A stretch of 64,000 bases of DNA from Nocardia sp. NBC_01327 (GCF_035958815.1 NZ_CP108383.1:1054001-1118000); one strand, 5' to 3'; numbered from the stretch's first letter, positions 28,638-37,927 are shown. The notes: generated from the letters alone by a model not told the origin. Made by a program: numbers and translations.

Positions 28638-29044
28638 TCCAGACGGAAGTCGGCGAAGTCGAAACCCGGTGCGACGACACAGCTCACCAAGACGTAGTCG
28701 TCACCCGCCGGGCGGGCGGATTGGCTCACCCCACCGGGGACCACCGCCTGGGGCCGGTGCCCCTGCTCGACATCGGGTCCGAGGACGATCTCCTCGCCCC
28801 CGATGTTCAACAGCAGGGGTCCGCCCCGATGCCAGAACCACATCTCGTCCGAGCGCACCGTATGCGGTGCGGACTCCTCACCGGGCAGCAGCAGGAAATA
28901 GATCGCCGTCGCGCTCGAGCGCGGGCCGTCATAGCCCTTGGGCTCGAATTCGACTGCGCTGCGCCAGGTTTCCCGATACCAGCCGCCTTCCGGATGCGGC
29001 AGCAGGTCCAATTCCGCGGCCGGCTTCGGCCGCTCGTCGCTCAT
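28634..29044 (-). CDS. Cupin protein, DUF985 family
   Basis: 136 residues. Typical DUF985 start LDLLPHPEGGWYRETWRSAV, then TAIYFLLLPGEESAPHTVRS DEMWFWHRGGPLLL, a cupin barrel with possible metal ligands His and Glu. Function unknown, the fold resembles sugar epimerase-like cupins. The ATG at 29044 overlaps the stop of the DUF427 gene (ATGA), so the two are an operon. Its CTA stop complement shares bases with the TAG of the gene at 28308-28637. Confidence 0.85.
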   Translation of the reverse strand: MSDERPKPAAELDLLPHPEGGWYRETWRSAVEFEPKGYDGPRSSATAIYFLLLPGEESAPHTVRSDEMWFWHRGGPLLLNIGGEEIVLGPDVEQGHRPQAVVPGGVSQSARPAGDDYVLVSCVVAPGFDFADFRLD

Positions 29045-29793
29045 GAGAAGTGCGTCTTCGGCTTGGTTTCCAGGACGCCGTCCACGTAGATATCCACCTT
29101 CTCGTTGTAGAAGCTCGCGAAGCCCGCTATTTTCTGGCTTTCCGGTGTCGGGGTGCGGTAGATCCAGACGAGATCCGGGTGCACGTCCTCGCCGAGCCGC
29201 ACATTCCAGTACTCGGCATTTCCCTTGTAGGGGCACAGGGTTCGGGTGTCCGAGTGCTGCAGCAGGTCCAGGCGGATATCGGTGAGGGGCAGGTAGTAGC
29301 GCGCCGGGAGACCGGTTTCGAAGAGAATGCGCGGATTGCGGGAGTCGGCGACGGTCTGCCCGGCCACCTCGACGCGAATGTGCCGGGAGCTGGAGAGAAT
29401 GTCGATGCGGTGGTACGGGTCGCGGGGATGGCCGTAGATCGGCTCGTCCTCCTCGAACCATTCGTCCATGGCGGTGGCTTCCAGGCGCACCAGGTCCTGT
29501 AGTTCCGGGGTCGGCGAGTCGAGGTAGCGCACGGCCGCGCCGGGGGCGACGGTCCCGTTCGCGATCACATCGAATCCGGTCGGCGTGCCCAGATGATTCT
29601 CGGCCCGGGTATCGCCGGTCGGCTCCAATTTCACCCGCAGCTCATCGGGCGGGAAGTAGTAGGTGGGGAAGTAGGCGTGCTCCCACACCAGCTTGGATTT
29701 GATGGTGTCGACGGCCAGCTGACCGCCCAGATAGACGCGCACGCGCTTGGCGCATGGTTCGACGCGTACCTGATCCGTCTTCGATTCGGACAT
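29041..29793 (-). CDS. Tandem DUF427 protein
   Basis: 250 residues with two DUF427 domains. The first is around residues 8-100 (RVRVYLGGQLAVDTIKSKLV, HAYFPTYYFPPDEL), the second around 135-240 (HIRVEVAGQTVADSRNPRIL, PARYYLPLTDIR, TLCPYKGNAEYWNV). DUF427 is a small beta-barrel of unknown function, common in actinobacteria. The ATG at 29793 (MSESKTD) is preferred to longer frames. Operon with the downstream cupin. Confidence 0.87.
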   Translation of the reverse strand: MSESKTDQVRVEPCAKRVRVYLGGQLAVDTIKSKLVWEHAYFPTYYFPPDELRVKLEPTGDTRAENHLGTPTGFDVIANGTVAPGAAVRYLDSPTPELQDLVRLEATAMDEWFEEDEPIYGHPRDPYHRIDILSSSRHIRVEVAGQTVADSRNPRILFETGLPARYYLPLTDIRLDLLQHSDTRTLCPYKGNAEYWNVRLGEDVHPDLVWIYRTPTPESQKIAGFASFYNEKVDIYVDGVLETKPKTHFS

Positions 29794-29954
29794 GATTCCG
29801 ACGGTACTCCGAGTGGAAGCGGCAGGCGGATAACACAATTCACCGCACGGTCGCGCTCGGGCGGAGACCGCGTGCCGTGACGATTTTCCTACCCTGACCT
29901 GCCCCGATATGGTGTTCGAGCAACATTCGAGCAACAACGTGAGGTGGCAGGCAT

Positions 29955-31352
29955 ATGTCGGAATCGAGCAGCACCGGGCCGGACGGGCTGCGGACCGGGC
30001 TACGCCGCCGCCATATGACCATGCTCGCCATCGGCGGCGCGATCGGGGCGGGACTGTTCGTCGGCAGTGGTTCGGTGATCGGCACCGCCGGACCGGCCGC
30101 CGTCATCTCCTATGCCGCGGCCGGGCTGCTGGTGCTGTGCGTCATGCGGGCCCTCGGGGAAATGGTGGTGGCCCGGCCGGTGGCCGGCTCGCTCGCCGAG
30201 TACTCGCGCATGGCCATGGGTCCGTTCGCCGGATTCACCATCGGCTGGATCTACTGGTACCTCTACGTGATTCTGGTCGGTGCGGAGGCCGTCGCCGGTG
30301 CGGCCATCCTGTCGAGCTGGATCGATCTGCCGCAGTGGGTGCTCTCGGCCGGACTGCTGATCCTCATGACCTCGGTCAATCTGGTGTCGGTGAAATCGTT
30401 CGGCGAGTTCGAATTCTGGTTCGCCTCCATCAAAGTGGTGGCGATCGTGCTGTTCCTGGTGATCGGCGCGGCCTGGGTGTTCGGGCTGTGGCCGGACGCC
30501 GACGCGGGTTTCCACAATCTGACCGCGTTCGGCGGCTTCGCACCCAATGGCGTCACCGGGATCTTCTCCGCGATCGTGGTCGTCATGTTCGCGTTCGGCG
30601 GCACCGAGATCGTCACCGTCGCCGCCGCCGAATCCAAGGAGCCCGGCAAGGCCGTCGCCAGCGCCACCAACAATGTGCTGTGGCGGGTGGGCCTGTTCTA
30701 CGTGGCCTCGATCTTCCTGGTCGTGACCATCCTGCCGTGGAACGACGCCCAGGTGCTGAAGAGCCCGTTCGTCACCGCCCTCGACCATATGGGCGTCCCC
30801 GCGGCGGGCACCATCATGGAGGTCGTCATTCTGACGGCGGTGCTGTCGGTGCTCAATTCCGCCATCTACGTCTCCTCCCGCATGCTCTACGTCCTCACCC
30901 GCGACGGCGACGCCCCCGCGGCCCTGGTCAAGGTCAACAAGCGGGGTGTGCCCGCGCGCGCCGTCCTGCTCGGCACGGTCGCGGCGTGGGGCGCGGTCAT
31001 CGCCTCCTACATCTCCCCGGACCAGGTCTTCACCTTCCTGGTGAACTCCATCGGCGTGGTCCTGGCCTTCGTCTACATCGCAATCATGTTCTCCCAGATC
31101 ACACTTCGCGCCCGCCTCCGCCGCGAAGACCCCGCCGCCCTCACCTACCGCATGTGGGGCTACCCCTACATCAGCTGGCTGGTCATCATCGCGATCCTCG
31201 GCGTCTTCATCGCCATGGCGTGCAATCCCGCCCAGCGCAACCAACTCCTCGCCTCCACCATCAGCCTCCTGGCCGTAGCCGCCCTCTACCCCCTCCGCAA
31301 GCGCTTCGGCAGCAGGACCCCGGTCCGCGAGGTCGAGATCCTGCGGCACTGA
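29955..31352 (+). CDS. Amino acid permease (APC superfamily, AAT family)
   Basis: 465 residues, about 12 membrane helices. The AAT signature starts in RRHMTMLAIGGAIGAGLFVG SGSVIGTAGPAAVISY, with helix 3 ALGEMVVARPVAGSLAEYSR and the conserved FGGTEIVTVAAAESKEPGKA before helix 7. This is a proton-coupled amino acid importer of the GABA/aromatic/basic group; the substrate cannot be chosen from sequence alone. ATG at 29955. It stands alone, with a converging YbjQ-like gene 22 bases after its stop. Confidence 0.9.
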   Translation: MSESSSTGPDGLRTGLRRRHMTMLAIGGAIGAGLFVGSGSVIGTAGPAAVISYAAAGLLVLCVMRALGEMVVARPVAGSLAEYSRMAMGPFAGFTIGWIYWYLYVILVGAEAVAGAAILSSWIDLPQWVLSAGLLILMTSVNLVSVKSFGEFEFWFASIKVVAIVLFLVIGAAWVFGLWPDADAGFHNLTAFGGFAPNGVTGIFSAIVVVMFAFGGTEIVTVAAAESKEPGKAVASATNNVLWRVGLFYVASIFLVVTILPWNDAQVLKSPFVTALDHMGVPAAGTIMEVVILTAVLSVLNSAIYVSSRMLYVLTRDGDAPAALVKVNKRGVPARAVLLGTVAAWGAVIASYISPDQVFTFLVNSIGVVLAFVYIAIMFSQITLRARLRREDPAALTYRMWGYPYISWLVIIAILGVFIAMACNPAQRNQLLASTISLLAVAALYPLRKRFGSRTPVREVEILRH

Positions 31353-31374
31353 CGAACTGTGCGGCGCTGCCGAA

Positions 31375-31851
31375 CTATTCGGCGGGCTCCAGGAAGACGG
31401 CTGTTCCGTAGGCGGCGACCTCGCTCATGGTGTTGGCGATCTCGTTGCAGTCGAAGCGCATGGCGATGACCGCGTTCGCGCCGAAGGACATGCCGTGCTG
31501 GCACATTCGCAGGACGGCCTCGTGGCGGGACTGGTAGAGGAGCTGGGTGTATTCGTGGATCTCGCCGCCGCCGAGCGAGCGCAGGCCCGCGGTGAAATTG
31601 GCGCCGATGCCGCGGCTGCGGACGGTGAGTCCGGCGACCTCGCCGAATACCCGGACGATCTTGTGCCCCGGGACATCGTTCATGGTGGAGACCAGGATCG
31701 GGAACTGCGGCACCGGCTGCTGCGGAGGCTGCTGCTGCCCGTAGGGCTGCTGCGGTTGCTGGGGCTGCTGCGCGTAGCCGCCCTGCGGAGGCTGTCCCTG
31801 CTGGGGCGGCTGCTGCGGGAACGGTTGCTGCGGCGGCATCGGCTGATTCAT
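31375..31851 (-). CDS. YbjQ-like (DUF74) protein with Pro/Gln-rich N-terminus
   Basis: 158 residues. The first 50 residues are a Pro/Gln-rich low-complexity tail (repeats of PQQP and QGGYAQQ). Residues 52-158 are a YbjQ/UPF0145 domain: ILVSTMNDVPGHKIVRVFGE, LTVRSRGIGANFTAGLRSLG, SRHEAVLRMCQHGMSFGANA and VIAMRFDCNEI. YbjQ proteins form pentamers; their function is unknown. The ATG at 31851 opens directly on the tail, which may tether the domain to another protein. Confidence 0.87.
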   Translation of the reverse strand: MNQPMPPQQPFPQQPPQQGQPPQGGYAQQPQQPQQPYGQQQPPQQPVPQFPILVSTMNDVPGHKIVRVFGEVAGLTVRSRGIGANFTAGLRSLGGGEIHEYTQLLYQSRHEAVLRMCQHGMSFGANAVIAMRFDCNEIANTMSEVAAYGTAVFLEPAE

Positions 31852-31877
31852 GGCTGGATCGTACGACGGTGAATGCG

Positions 31878-31908
31878 CGAAGGCCGCCCGGATATCGGGC
31901 GGCCTTCG
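31878..31908 (-). terminator. Terminator between the MFS gene and the YbjQ-like gene
   Basis: CGAAGGCCGCCCG-(5)-CGGGCGGCCTTCG, a perfect 13-bp stem, 41 bases after the MFS stop on the minus strand and 26 bases before the YbjQ-like start. No T run. Confidence 0.75.
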
Positions 31909-31949
31909 GGTGCACTCGCAATCGGGGTGCGTGGTTCTTCCGCGGGTGC

Positions 31950-33218
31950 TCAGTCTTCGCCGAGGGTGATCGCCTGGGCCTCGGCGGGGGTGTGGCTGGC
32001 CGGGGCGTGATCGTCCATGTGGGCGAGCAGCTTTCGGCCGGAGAGCAGGACGCCGACCGCGGCGGCGGTGCAGGCCGCGCCCACCCAGAAGGGGAGAGCC
32101 ATCTGGTGTTCGCCGAGCTTGCCGGCCAGGTAGGGGGCCGCTGCGCCGCCGCCGAAGCGGACGAAGCTGTAGGCGGCGGAGGCGGTGGCGCGCGCTACCG
32201 GTGCGGATTCCATGACGGCCTCGGTGATGAGGGTGTTGTTGATGCCGAGGAACAGGCCCGAGACGATGGTGCCGATGACCAGGACGGGCTGGTGATGGGC
32301 GTACACGGCCATGATCGCCAGATCGGCGGCGAAGAGGGCGAGGGACAGGGCCATCATGCGGACGGTTCCGAAGGCGCGCTGCAGTTTCGGGGCCAGGAAG
32401 ACCGAGGAGAGGGCGAGTAGCACGCCCCAGCCGAAGAAGATGAAGCCGATTTGGTAGGTGCCCATGTTCAGGGGGAACGGGGTGTAGGCGAGCAGGGTGA
32501 AGAAGCCGTAGTTGTACAGCAGCGCGGTAATGCTCACCAGCAGCAGGCCGGGGTAGGTGAGGGCCTTGAAGGGCGCGGTGATGGACGTGGGCTCGGCGGG
32601 CTTCGGGATTTCGGGAAGCAGGACCACCAGGGCGACGATGGCGAGGGCCATCAGGACCGAAACGCCGAAGAACGGTGCGCGCCAGCTGAAGTGGCCGAGG
32701 AAGCCGCCCACCAGCGGTCCGCTCGCCATGCCGATGCCGAGTGCCGCCTCGTAGAGGATGATGGCGCGGGCGGTGCCGCCGGACGCCGCACCGACAATGG
32801 TGGCGAGGGCGGTGGCGATGAACAGTGCGTTGCCCAGACCCCAGCCCGCACGGAAGCCGACGATCTGGCTGACGGTGCCGGAACCGCCTGCGAGCGCGGC
32901 GAATACGACAATGATGGCCAGACCGGCGAGCAGTGTCTTCTTCGCGCCGAAGCGGCTGGAGATGACGCCGGTGATGAGCATGGCAATGCCGGTGACCAGC
33001 ATGTAGCTCGTGAACAGCAGCGTCACCTGCGACGGCGAGGCGTGCAGTTGTTCGCCGATCGGCTTCAGGATCGGATCGACCAAACCGATTCCCATGAAGG
33101 CGATTACGGAGGCGAAGGCGACTGCCCAGACGGATTTCGGTTGCTTGGTACGGGTGCGGGGTCGCTCGGTGCGGGCGGGTCCGTCGAGAACGGGCCGGGT
33201 GTCCGACAAGGTGCTCAC
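31950..33218 (-). CDS. MFS transporter, probable drug/H+ antiporter
   Basis: About 422 residues with twelve hydrophobic segments. The loop 2-3 motif is SSRFGAKKTLLAGLAIIVVF, and helix 5 carries a motif-C-like ALGIGMASGPLVGGFLGHFS, typical of antiporters (DHA1 type). The GTG at 33218 is chosen because AGGAACT precedes it; longer frames run through the upstream regulatory region. The long AT-rich upstream region with repeated sites suggests inducible expression. Substrate unknown. Confidence 0.87.
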   Translation of the reverse strand: MSTLSDTRPVLDGPARTERPRTRTKQPKSVWAVAFASVIAFMGIGLVDPILKPIGEQLHASPSQVTLLFTSYMLVTGIAMLITGVISSRFGAKKTLLAGLAIIVVFAALAGGSGTVSQIVGFRAGWGLGNALFIATALATIVGAASGGTARAIILYEAALGIGMASGPLVGGFLGHFSWRAPFFGVSVLMALAIVALVVLLPEIPKPAEPTSITAPFKALTYPGLLLVSITALLYNYGFFTLLAYTPFPLNMGTYQIGFIFFGWGVLLALSSVFLAPKLQRAFGTVRMMALSLALFAADLAIMAVYAHHQPVLVIGTIVSGLFLGINNTLITEAVMESAPVARATASAAYSFVRFGGGAAAPYLAGKLGEHQMALPFWVGAACTAAAVGVLLSGRKLLAHMDDHAPASHTPAEAQAITLGED

Positions 33219-33598
33219 AATCAGTTCCTCATCTACGAGTTCTGTTGATTCGCAGCTAGTTTCGGGGGAGTTCGGGTGGCGCGGGTTCGGATCCCGGTCG
33301 CCTTCAGGGCCTCGATAGCTTTCGCGGGTGATTGCCAGCCGGGCCCTGCCTGCGGAGGTGAATTCGTCCGCGAGGCCGGCCCGGCTTCGGCCAGTCGGCC
33401 GATCAGCGCCGTTGCTGCCGGCTGTGAGCATCGCGGTGGATCGTCATCCCCGGTGCTCGACTGTACGGATATATTGTTGCATAAGCTAACTATGTATTTA
33501 CATAGGCTAACGATATTTTCCGGGGTGAGATGGCACACAAAAGGCCGGGACCAGGGCTTACGCCCCGATCCCGGCCTCTGTTGTGCGGAGTATGCCGC
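33219..33598. other. 380-base regulatory gap upstream of the MFS gene
   Basis: No gene is supported on either strand. The segment 33460-33530 is distinctly AT-rich for this genome and holds the direct and inverted repeats described at 33480-33511. The rest is ordinary GC-rich spacer, partly readable as a frame upstream of the MFS start. Confidence 0.6.
33480..33511. promoter_or_regulatory. Repeated operator-like sites in an AT-rich promoter
   Basis: CATAAGCTAAC (33480-33490) and CATAGGCTAAC (33501-33511) are direct repeats 21 bp apart, two helical turns, with one mismatch. Between and over them CTATGTA-TT-TACATAG forms a perfect inverted repeat. The location upstream of the MFS exporter fits binding by a MarR- or TetR-type repressor encoded elsewhere. 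Confidence 0.65.
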
Positions 33599-34642
33599 CT
33601 AGGCCGGGCGGGCCAGGGGGCGGGCGGGGGTGCCGAAGAGCTGGGCGTCGCCGTGGGCCCGTTTGAAGAACAGGTGCGCGTCGTGCTCCCAGGTGATGGC
33701 GATGCCGCCGTGCATCTGGACCGTCTCCGAGACCACCGAGTTCAGGGTGGTGGTGGCGTGCAGCCGGGCCGAGGCCACGTCGACGGGGTCGGCGGTGCCT
33801 TCGGCCAGGCCGGAGATGGCGAGGTAGGCGATGGAGCGGGTCGACTCGACCAGGACGTACATATCGGCCATGCGGTGCTTCAGGGCCTGGAAGCTGCCGA
33901 TGGGGCGGCCGAACTGCACTCGGGACTTGCTGTATTCGACGGTCATGTCGAGGCACTGCTCGGCAGCGCCGAGCTGTTCGGCGGTGACTGCGGCCCAGGC
34001 GATTTCGCGCAGTCGGGCGAGGTCGACCGAGCCCAGGGCGCGGGCGGGAGCCGCAGCGAACTCGATCTTCGTGAGGCGGCGGGTCGGGTCCATGGTCGGC
34101 AGTACGGTGCGGGTCACGCCCACGCCCGCGCCGTCGACCTCGAACAGGCCGTCGGCGGTCAGCACCAGCAGGGTGTCCGCATGCGAGCCGTCGATGACGT
34201 AATGCGCGGCGCCGGAGACGGTTTCACCCTCGGCGCGGACGCCGAAGGAATCCCAGCCCTGCGGCCCGGCCCAGCAGAGGGCGAGTGTGCGCACACCCTC
34301 GGCGACCTCCGGCAGCAGCCGCTCATTGGCTTCGGCATTACCGGCCAGCAGCAGCGCCTGCACACCCAGCACGGCCGAGCCGAGCATGGGCGGCGCGATC
34401 AGCGTGCGGCCGAGCTCCTCGACCACCAGCAGGGCTTCGACCAGGCCGACCCCGACCCCGCCGAACTCCTCCGGAATGGCAAGGGCCGCAACGCCGACCT
34501 GCTCGCACAGCAGCTTCCACAGCTGCTCGTCGTACCCGCGCTCGGCGTCGAGCCCGCGCCGCATGGCCGCACTGTCGCCGTGCTTGGCCAGCACCGCGCG
34601 CACGGTGGTCGCGAGTTCCTGCTGCTCGGCCGTAATGCTCAT
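33599..34642 (-). CDS. fadE33: FadE33-like acyl-CoA dehydrogenase (KstR2 regulon)
   Basis: 347 residues. N-terminal helical domain ITAEQQELATTVRAVLAKHG, middle beta domain short, C-terminal domain with SRVQFGRPIGSFQALKHRMA and HGGIAITWEHDAHLFFKRAH. The usual catalytic glutamate position is not obvious, as is common in heteromeric steroid ACADs. In M. tuberculosis fadE31-32-33 follow fadD3 and act on ring C/D intermediates as alpha2-beta2 complexes. The ATG at 34642 is chosen over longer frames since ACAD homology begins there. Last gene of the fadD3 operon. The 33 versus 32 label follows gene order. Confidence 0.83.
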   Translation of the reverse strand: MSITAEQQELATTVRAVLAKHGDSAAMRRGLDAERGYDEQLWKLLCEQVGVAALAIPEEFGGVGVGLVEALLVVEELGRTLIAPPMLGSAVLGVQALLLAGNAEANERLLPEVAEGVRTLALCWAGPQGWDSFGVRAEGETVSGAAHYVIDGSHADTLLVLTADGLFEVDGAGVGVTRTVLPTMDPTRRLTKIEFAAAPARALGSVDLARLREIAWAAVTAEQLGAAEQCLDMTVEYSKSRVQFGRPIGSFQALKHRMADMYVLVESTRSIAYLAISGLAEGTADPVDVASARLHATTTLNSVVSETVQMHGGIAITWEHDAHLFFKRAHGDAQLFGTPARPLARPA

Positions 34643-34757
34643 GCCTGCGCTCCGATCATGTCGACCGGGTCGGTCGAGTAGCGGCGCGCACTCGAATTGC
34701 CCAGCGCGCCAGCGGTATGGATGGTGTGCGGCACGCACTCGGCGTGCCCGGCGGCGA

Positions 34758-35861
34758 TCACGCTGCCGCTCCGGTGCTTCCGGCGCGCAGGGCGGCGGCG
34801 ATGCGGGCGCGGTGGAAATCCGGTGTGCCCCAGGCGGAACGGAGGGCGGTGACCTTGGTCAGCCAGAGGGACAGGTCGAATTCGGCGGTGTAGCCGATGG
34901 CGCCGTGCACCTGCAGGCCGATGCGGGCGGCCTGGTAGGCGGCCTCGCCGCAGGCGAGCTTGGCGGCGGAGATATCGCGGGCGCGGGTGGTGGCGTCGGC
35001 GTCGTCCTGGAGGGTGAGGGCGGCGCGGTAGAGCAGGGGCTGCGCCATCTCCAGGCCGATCATGACATTCGCGAGGTGGTGCTTGATCGCCTGGTACTGG
35101 CCGATCGGCTTGCCGAACTGCTGGCGCTGCTTCACGTAGTCGACGCTGGTGTCCAGCAGCGCGCGGCCCGCGCCGAGCAGCTGGGCGGCGGTGGCCAGGG
35201 CCGCGGTGTCGAAGGCCAGATCGATTGCGGCGCGGACACCTTCGCCCTCGGCGAGCACGTTACCGGTCTCGAGGGTGAACAGGCGGCGGGCGGCGTCGAT
35301 GGACTTCGCCTGCTCGCCCGCACCGGCGAACGAGACCCGGTCGCCCTCGGCGACCAGGATCAGGCCGGCGATATCGGCGTCCAGGGCGACGGGTGCGCCC
35401 GTCGCGGCGAGCGCGCTGGGCCCGGACGTGGCACCGGCGCGCGGTGCGTTATCCGTACGGGCAGAGGCGGATCCCGCTGCCCCGGCGAGGGCGAGGGTGC
35501 CGAGCTCGGCCCCCTCGGCGAGCTGCGGCAGCCACTGCGCGGCTGCCGCCGAATCCGGAAGCGCCTGCAGCAGTGCGGGAATCGCGGCCGCGGTCTCCAC
35601 CAGCGGTCCGGGCACGGCGGCCCGGCCGATCTCGGTGAAGGCCACGATCAGTTCCACCGGGCCGGCGCCGAAGCCGCCGTTCTCCTCGGAGCTGATCAGG
35701 CCGAGCGCGCCCGCCTCGGCGAGCTGGCCGATCAGCGCCAGTCCGGCGGCGGAATCACCGGCGCCCCAGGCCCGTACGGTGCCCGGCGTCTTGGCCGCCT
35801 CGCCCATCTTGCGCAGGCTGGTGGCGAAATCGAGTTGTTCTGCGGTCAGTGCGAATCGCAT
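34758..35861 (-). CDS. fadE32: FadE32-like acyl-CoA dehydrogenase (KstR2 regulon)
   Basis: 367 residues. MRFALTAEQLDFATSLRKMG at the N-terminus, C-terminal QRQQFGKPIGQYQAIKHHLA NVMIGLEMAQPLL and HGAIGYTAEFDLSLWLTKVT. The linker around residues 125-150 is Ala/Ser/Gly-rich (SALAATGAPVALDADIAG) and looks degenerate, so FAD contacts may come from a partner subunit. ATG at 35861, 17 bases after the fadE31 stop. Such two-gene ACADs act as heterotetramers in steroid degradation; partner pairing among FadE31/32/33 is not settled here. Confidence 0.83.
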   Translation of the reverse strand: MRFALTAEQLDFATSLRKMGEAAKTPGTVRAWGAGDSAAGLALIGQLAEAGALGLISSEENGGFGAGPVELIVAFTEIGRAAVPGPLVETAAAIPALLQALPDSAAAAQWLPQLAEGAELGTLALAGAAGSASARTDNAPRAGATSGPSALAATGAPVALDADIAGLILVAEGDRVSFAGAGEQAKSIDAARRLFTLETGNVLAEGEGVRAAIDLAFDTAALATAAQLLGAGRALLDTSVDYVKQRQQFGKPIGQYQAIKHHLANVMIGLEMAQPLLYRAALTLQDDADATTRARDISAAKLACGEAAYQAARIGLQVHGAIGYTAEFDLSLWLTKVTALRSAWGTPDFHRARIAAALRAGSTGAAA

Positions 35862-35878
35862 GGTCGTCCTCCGGGTGA

Positions 35879-37009
35879 CTAGCGCGGCAGCCCGAGCAGG
35901 CGTTCGGCGATGATATTGCGCTGGATCTCATTGGTGCCCGCGTAGATCGGGCCCGCCAGCGAGAACAGGAAGCCGTCGGTCCAGGCCGACTCCTGTTCGG
36001 CGGCGGCGCCGTGCAGATCCAGGGCGGTCTCGTGCATGGAAATGTCCAGATCCGACCAGAACACCTTGTTCACGGACGATTCCGCGCCCAATTGCCCGCC
36101 ATCGGCGAGCCGGGTGACGGTGGCCCATGTGTTGAGCCGGTACGCCTCGGCGCCGACCCAGGCCTCCACCACTCGATTGCGCAGCGCGGTATCGGTATCG
36201 GCCGCGGCGTGCTGCCACAGGTCGATGAGCTTGGTGGCGGTCGCATTGAACCGGCCGGGGGAGCGCAGCGAGAGCCCGCGCTCATTGCTGGAGGTCGCCA
36301 TCGCGACCTTCCAGCCATTGTTGGCCTCGCCGATCACATCGGCATCGGGCACGAACACATTGTCCAGGAAGATCTCCGCGAAACCGGGCTCCCCGTCCAG
36401 CTGCGGAATCGGCCGCACCGTAATGCCTTCGGACGTCAGCGGGAACATGAGGTAGGTGAGCCCCCTGTGCCGCTGCGCCTCCGGATCGCTGCGGAACAGG
36501 CCGAAGCCCCAATCCGCGAAGGACGCACGGGAACTCCAGGTCTTCTGGCCGTTGAGCAGCCAGCCGCCCTCGGTGCGCTTGGCCGTGGAGCGGATACCGG
36601 CGAGATCGCTACCGGCCTCCGGCTCGGACCAGGCCTGTGCCCAGATGTCTTCGGCGCGAGCCATTCTCGGCATGAACCGGGCCAGCTGCTCCGGCGAACC
36701 GTGCTCGAAGAGCGTCGGGGCCAGCAGGAAGATGCCGTTCTGCGAGACGCGGCCGGGCGCTCCGGAGGCGTAGTACTCCTCCTCGAAGACGACCCATTCG
36801 GTCAGCGAGGCATCCCGGCCGCCGTACTCGGCAGGCCATGCGACACAGGACAATCGGGCGTCGGCCAGCTTGGCCTCCCATGCCCGGTGCGCCTCGAACC
36901 CCTCTTTGGTGTCCATGGACGGCAGGGGAGTGGCGGGCACATTGGCGGCCAGGAACTCGCGCACCTCGCGGCGGAATTCCTCTGTCTTGGCATCGAATTC
37001 GAGATCCAC
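35879..37009 (-). CDS. fadE31: FadE31-like acyl-CoA dehydrogenase (KstR2 regulon)
   Basis: 376 residues, complete ACAD fold. FAD/substrate region WAQAWSEPEAGSDLAGIRST, middle domain LLNGQKTWSSRASFADWGFG, and the C-terminal ACAD signature GPIYAGTNEIQRNIIAERLL GLPR. The intact nucleotide-binding loop suggests it carries the FAD of an alpha2-beta2 complex with one of the neighbours. Role: alpha,beta-desaturation of a HIP-derived CoA thioester. ATG at 37009, one base after the echA stop, so closely coupled. Confidence 0.87.
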   Translation of the reverse strand: MDLEFDAKTEEFRREVREFLAANVPATPLPSMDTKEGFEAHRAWEAKLADARLSCVAWPAEYGGRDASLTEWVVFEEEYYASGAPGRVSQNGIFLLAPTLFEHGSPEQLARFMPRMARAEDIWAQAWSEPEAGSDLAGIRSTAKRTEGGWLLNGQKTWSSRASFADWGFGLFRSDPEAQRHRGLTYLMFPLTSEGITVRPIPQLDGEPGFAEIFLDNVFVPDADVIGEANNGWKVAMATSSNERGLSLRSPGRFNATATKLIDLWQHAAADTDTALRNRVVEAWVGAEAYRLNTWATVTRLADGGQLGAESSVNKVFWSDLDISMHETALDLHGAAAEQESAWTDGFLFSLAGPIYAGTNEIQRNIIAERLLGLPR

Positions 37010-37927
37010 TTACTTCGTCCCGTTCTTGTTCGTGGCCTCGGTAGCGGTGGCCTTCATGGATTTGGCGTTCATCCCGCCCAGCGAGTCGGCCCCGACCTCG
37101 GCATTGTGCGCATGCGCGAAGTGATGCAGCCCGAAGACCGAATCCATCCCCGAGCGCATGCCCATGAGGTCCTCGCACTGATTGACGGCCTTCTTGGCCA
37201 GCGCCAGCCCGAATTGCGGCATGGCGGAGATCTTCTCGGCCAGCGCGAAGGTCTCGGTCTCCAGATCGTCGCGCTCGACGACCCGGTTGACCATGCCCCA
37301 CTCGTACGCCTGCGCGGCGGTGAAGCGGTCACCGGTGAACAGGATCTCCTTGGCCCGGCGCGGCCCCAGCACCCACGGGTGCGCGAAGTACTCGACGCCC
37401 GGAATGCCCATGCGGACAACCGGATCGGAGAAGAACGCGTCCTCGGAGGCGACGATCATGTCGCAGGACCAGGCCAGCATGAGCGCACCGGCGATGCAGG
37501 CGCCCTGCACCATGGCGATGGTCGGCTTGGGGATCTCCCGCCAGCGGCGGCACATGTTCAGGTAGACCTCGGTCTCGCGCGCGAACCGCTGGTCACCGCC
37601 GGGCCGATCGGTGTGGTCCCACCACAGCGCGGCCTGGTTCTCGTACTTGATGTGATGGTCGCGGCCCGGCGTGCCGATATCGTGCCCGGCGCTGAAATGC
37701 TTTCCGGCGCCGGCCAGCACGATCACCTTGACCTCGGCATCCTCCACGGCCCGCACGAAGGCGGCGTCGAGGGCGTAGGTCATGACCGAGTTCTGCGCAT
37801 TGCGGTAGTCCGGCCGGTTCAGCGTGACGACCGCGATCGCTCCGCGCTTCTCGTAGAGGACGACGTCACCCTCATCGGGAATCGGGCCCAACTGCTGCGC
37901 TGAATTTCCACTGTCGTGGGCGCTCAC
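37010..37927 (-). CDS. echA13: Enoyl-CoA hydratase/isomerase family protein, EchA13-like
   Basis: 305 residues, crotonase fold. Oxyanion motif 1 in AGAGKHFSAGHDIGTPGRDH, motif 2 in VQGACIAGALMLAWSCDMIV, then DPVVRMGIPGVEYFAHPWVL. The protein is longer than usual crotonases, with an extra loop (HIKYENQAALWWDHTDRPGG) and a basic C-terminal tail. Context puts it in the HIP (ring C/D) pathway between fadD3 and fadE31; I recall a similar arrangement with echA13 elsewhere in mycobacteria, but the symbol is tentative. The start overlaps the fadD3 stop by 4 bases. Confidence 0.75.
   Translation of the reverse strand: MSAHDSGNSAQQLGPIPDEGDVVLYEKRGAIAVVTLNRPDYRNAQNSVMTYALDAAFVRAVEDAEVKVIVLAGAGKHFSAGHDIGTPGRDHHIKYENQAALWWDHTDRPGGDQRFARETEVYLNMCRRWREIPKPTIAMVQGACIAGALMLAWSCDMIVASEDAFFSDPVVRMGIPGVEYFAHPWVLGPRRAKEILFTGDRFTAAQAYEWGMVNRVVERDDLETETFALAEKISAMPQFGLALAKKAVNQCEDLMGMRSGMDSVFGLHHFAHAHNAEVGADSLGGMNAKSMKATATEATNKNGTK

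Noticed and set aside
30000..31349. 449-codon minus-strand frame opposite the amino acid permease
   Set aside because: Its composition (D, H, G, Q rich) is the antisense shadow of a hydrophobic protein; the permease is certain.
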